NCBI RefSeq assembly: GCF_013778505.1
Contig: NZ_JAAOWU010000005.1
Span: forward strand, 92,824 to 156,823
Length of the DNA: 64,000 nucleotides
Direction of reading: 5' to 3'
DNA from: Pseudomonas sivasensis
GTDB lineage: Bacteria; Pseudomonadota; Gammaproteobacteria; Pseudomonadales; Pseudomonadaceae
Under the pieces are notes generated by a model that saw only the letters and a list, made by a program, of their open reading frames with translations, searched no databases and was not told where the DNA came from. Position 1 is the stretch's first letter; each line of letters opens with the position of its first letter. This document shows, in pieces, positions 63,987-64,000 of the stretch. Made by a program: the position numbers and the translations under genes.

Positions 63987-64000
63987 GTAGAATTCTATTG

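Larger units (their letters stand above)
63676..64000. repeat. Tandem duplication of the bdhA 3' end plus REPIN
   Basis: The segment from TGATGGCGGCTGG (63676) to GTAGAATTCTATTG (63826) recurs from 63851 to 64000, about 174-175 bp apart, with a 24-bp joint (63827-63850) ending AAAAACAA. The second copy differs by one lost A and a few substitutions. It carries the final GATGGCGGCTGGCTGGCCCA of bdhA with its TAA, but no gene in front. The array may go on beyond the window. No gene is seen in 63701-64000. Confidence 0.85.

Noticed and set aside
63676..64000. CRISPR array
   Set aside because: The repeated unit is about 175 bp with a nearly identical interior, not short repeats with unique spacers; it is a tandem duplication with a REPIN.

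Overview
The window looks like a chromosome segment of a fluorescent-group Pseudomonas. The evidence is the GC-rich coding, REPIN-type repeats of the GTGGGAGGGGGCTTGC kind, a type VI secretion (T6SS) cluster with the gene order of P. aeruginosa HSI-II, PraA/PraB-type alkane-oxidation activators, and an HbcR/GntP/3-hydroxybutyrate dehydrogenase block. No rRNA, tRNA, CRISPR array, insertion sequence or phage gene was seen. All assignments come from reading the sequence; no database search was run.

Layout. (1) 1-5999: two tandem very large DUF6543 (dermonecrotic-toxin-like) genes, the first cut by the window edge, closed by a 14-bp hairpin. (2) 6050-9496 (minus): a YCF48-like periplasmic protein and an MMPL/RND exporter. 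(3) 9789-10904: a Gfo/Idh/MocA oxidoreductase behind a tandem GGAA-N6-TTCC-like operator. (4) 11039-28900: a lipid/hydrocarbon assimilation region. It holds an acyl-CoA ligase, FadI-like thiolase, MaoC hydratase and FabG4-like reductase operon; FadE; a FadL-type porin; two PraB copies and PraA; AlkB alkane hydroxylase; an alpha/beta hydrolase; and a Baeyer-Villiger-type monooxygenase, SDR and PF10118 operon. Together these could take up alkanes or similar apolar compounds, oxidise them terminally or subterminally, activate the acids and beta-oxidise them. Two regulatory themes recur: an almost identical TTTCAA/TTGAAA palindrome upstream of fadE and alkB, and AANAANAA (Crc/Hfq 'CA') motifs at several start sites.

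(5) 28897-30972 (minus): an unusual PTS EIIC-EAL fusion. (6) 31258-31587: a DUF6388 protein. (7) 31596-52341: a complete T6SS core in one minus-strand operon of sixteen genes: tssA, tssB, tssC, tssE, tssF, tssG, clpV, sfa, orfX, fha, tssJ, tssK, tssL, tssM, stp1, stk1. The divergent hcp has a possible sigma-54 promoter. The tiny lipoprotein gene orfX (43 codons) was found by reading between the larger frames. No VgrG, PAAR or effector gene is present.

(8) 52395-54189: aldo/keto reductase, DUF1543 protein and PpiC. (9) 54319-63700: a yejABEF-type peptide ABC transporter whose last gene overlaps a sigma-54 activator (HbcR-like). This is followed by a GntP permease and a 3-hydroxybutyrate dehydrogenase behind a textbook palindrome / IHF-like site / -24,-12 promoter. 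(10) 63676-64000: a tandem duplication carrying the last 24 bp of the dehydrogenase gene plus a REPIN, running to the window end.
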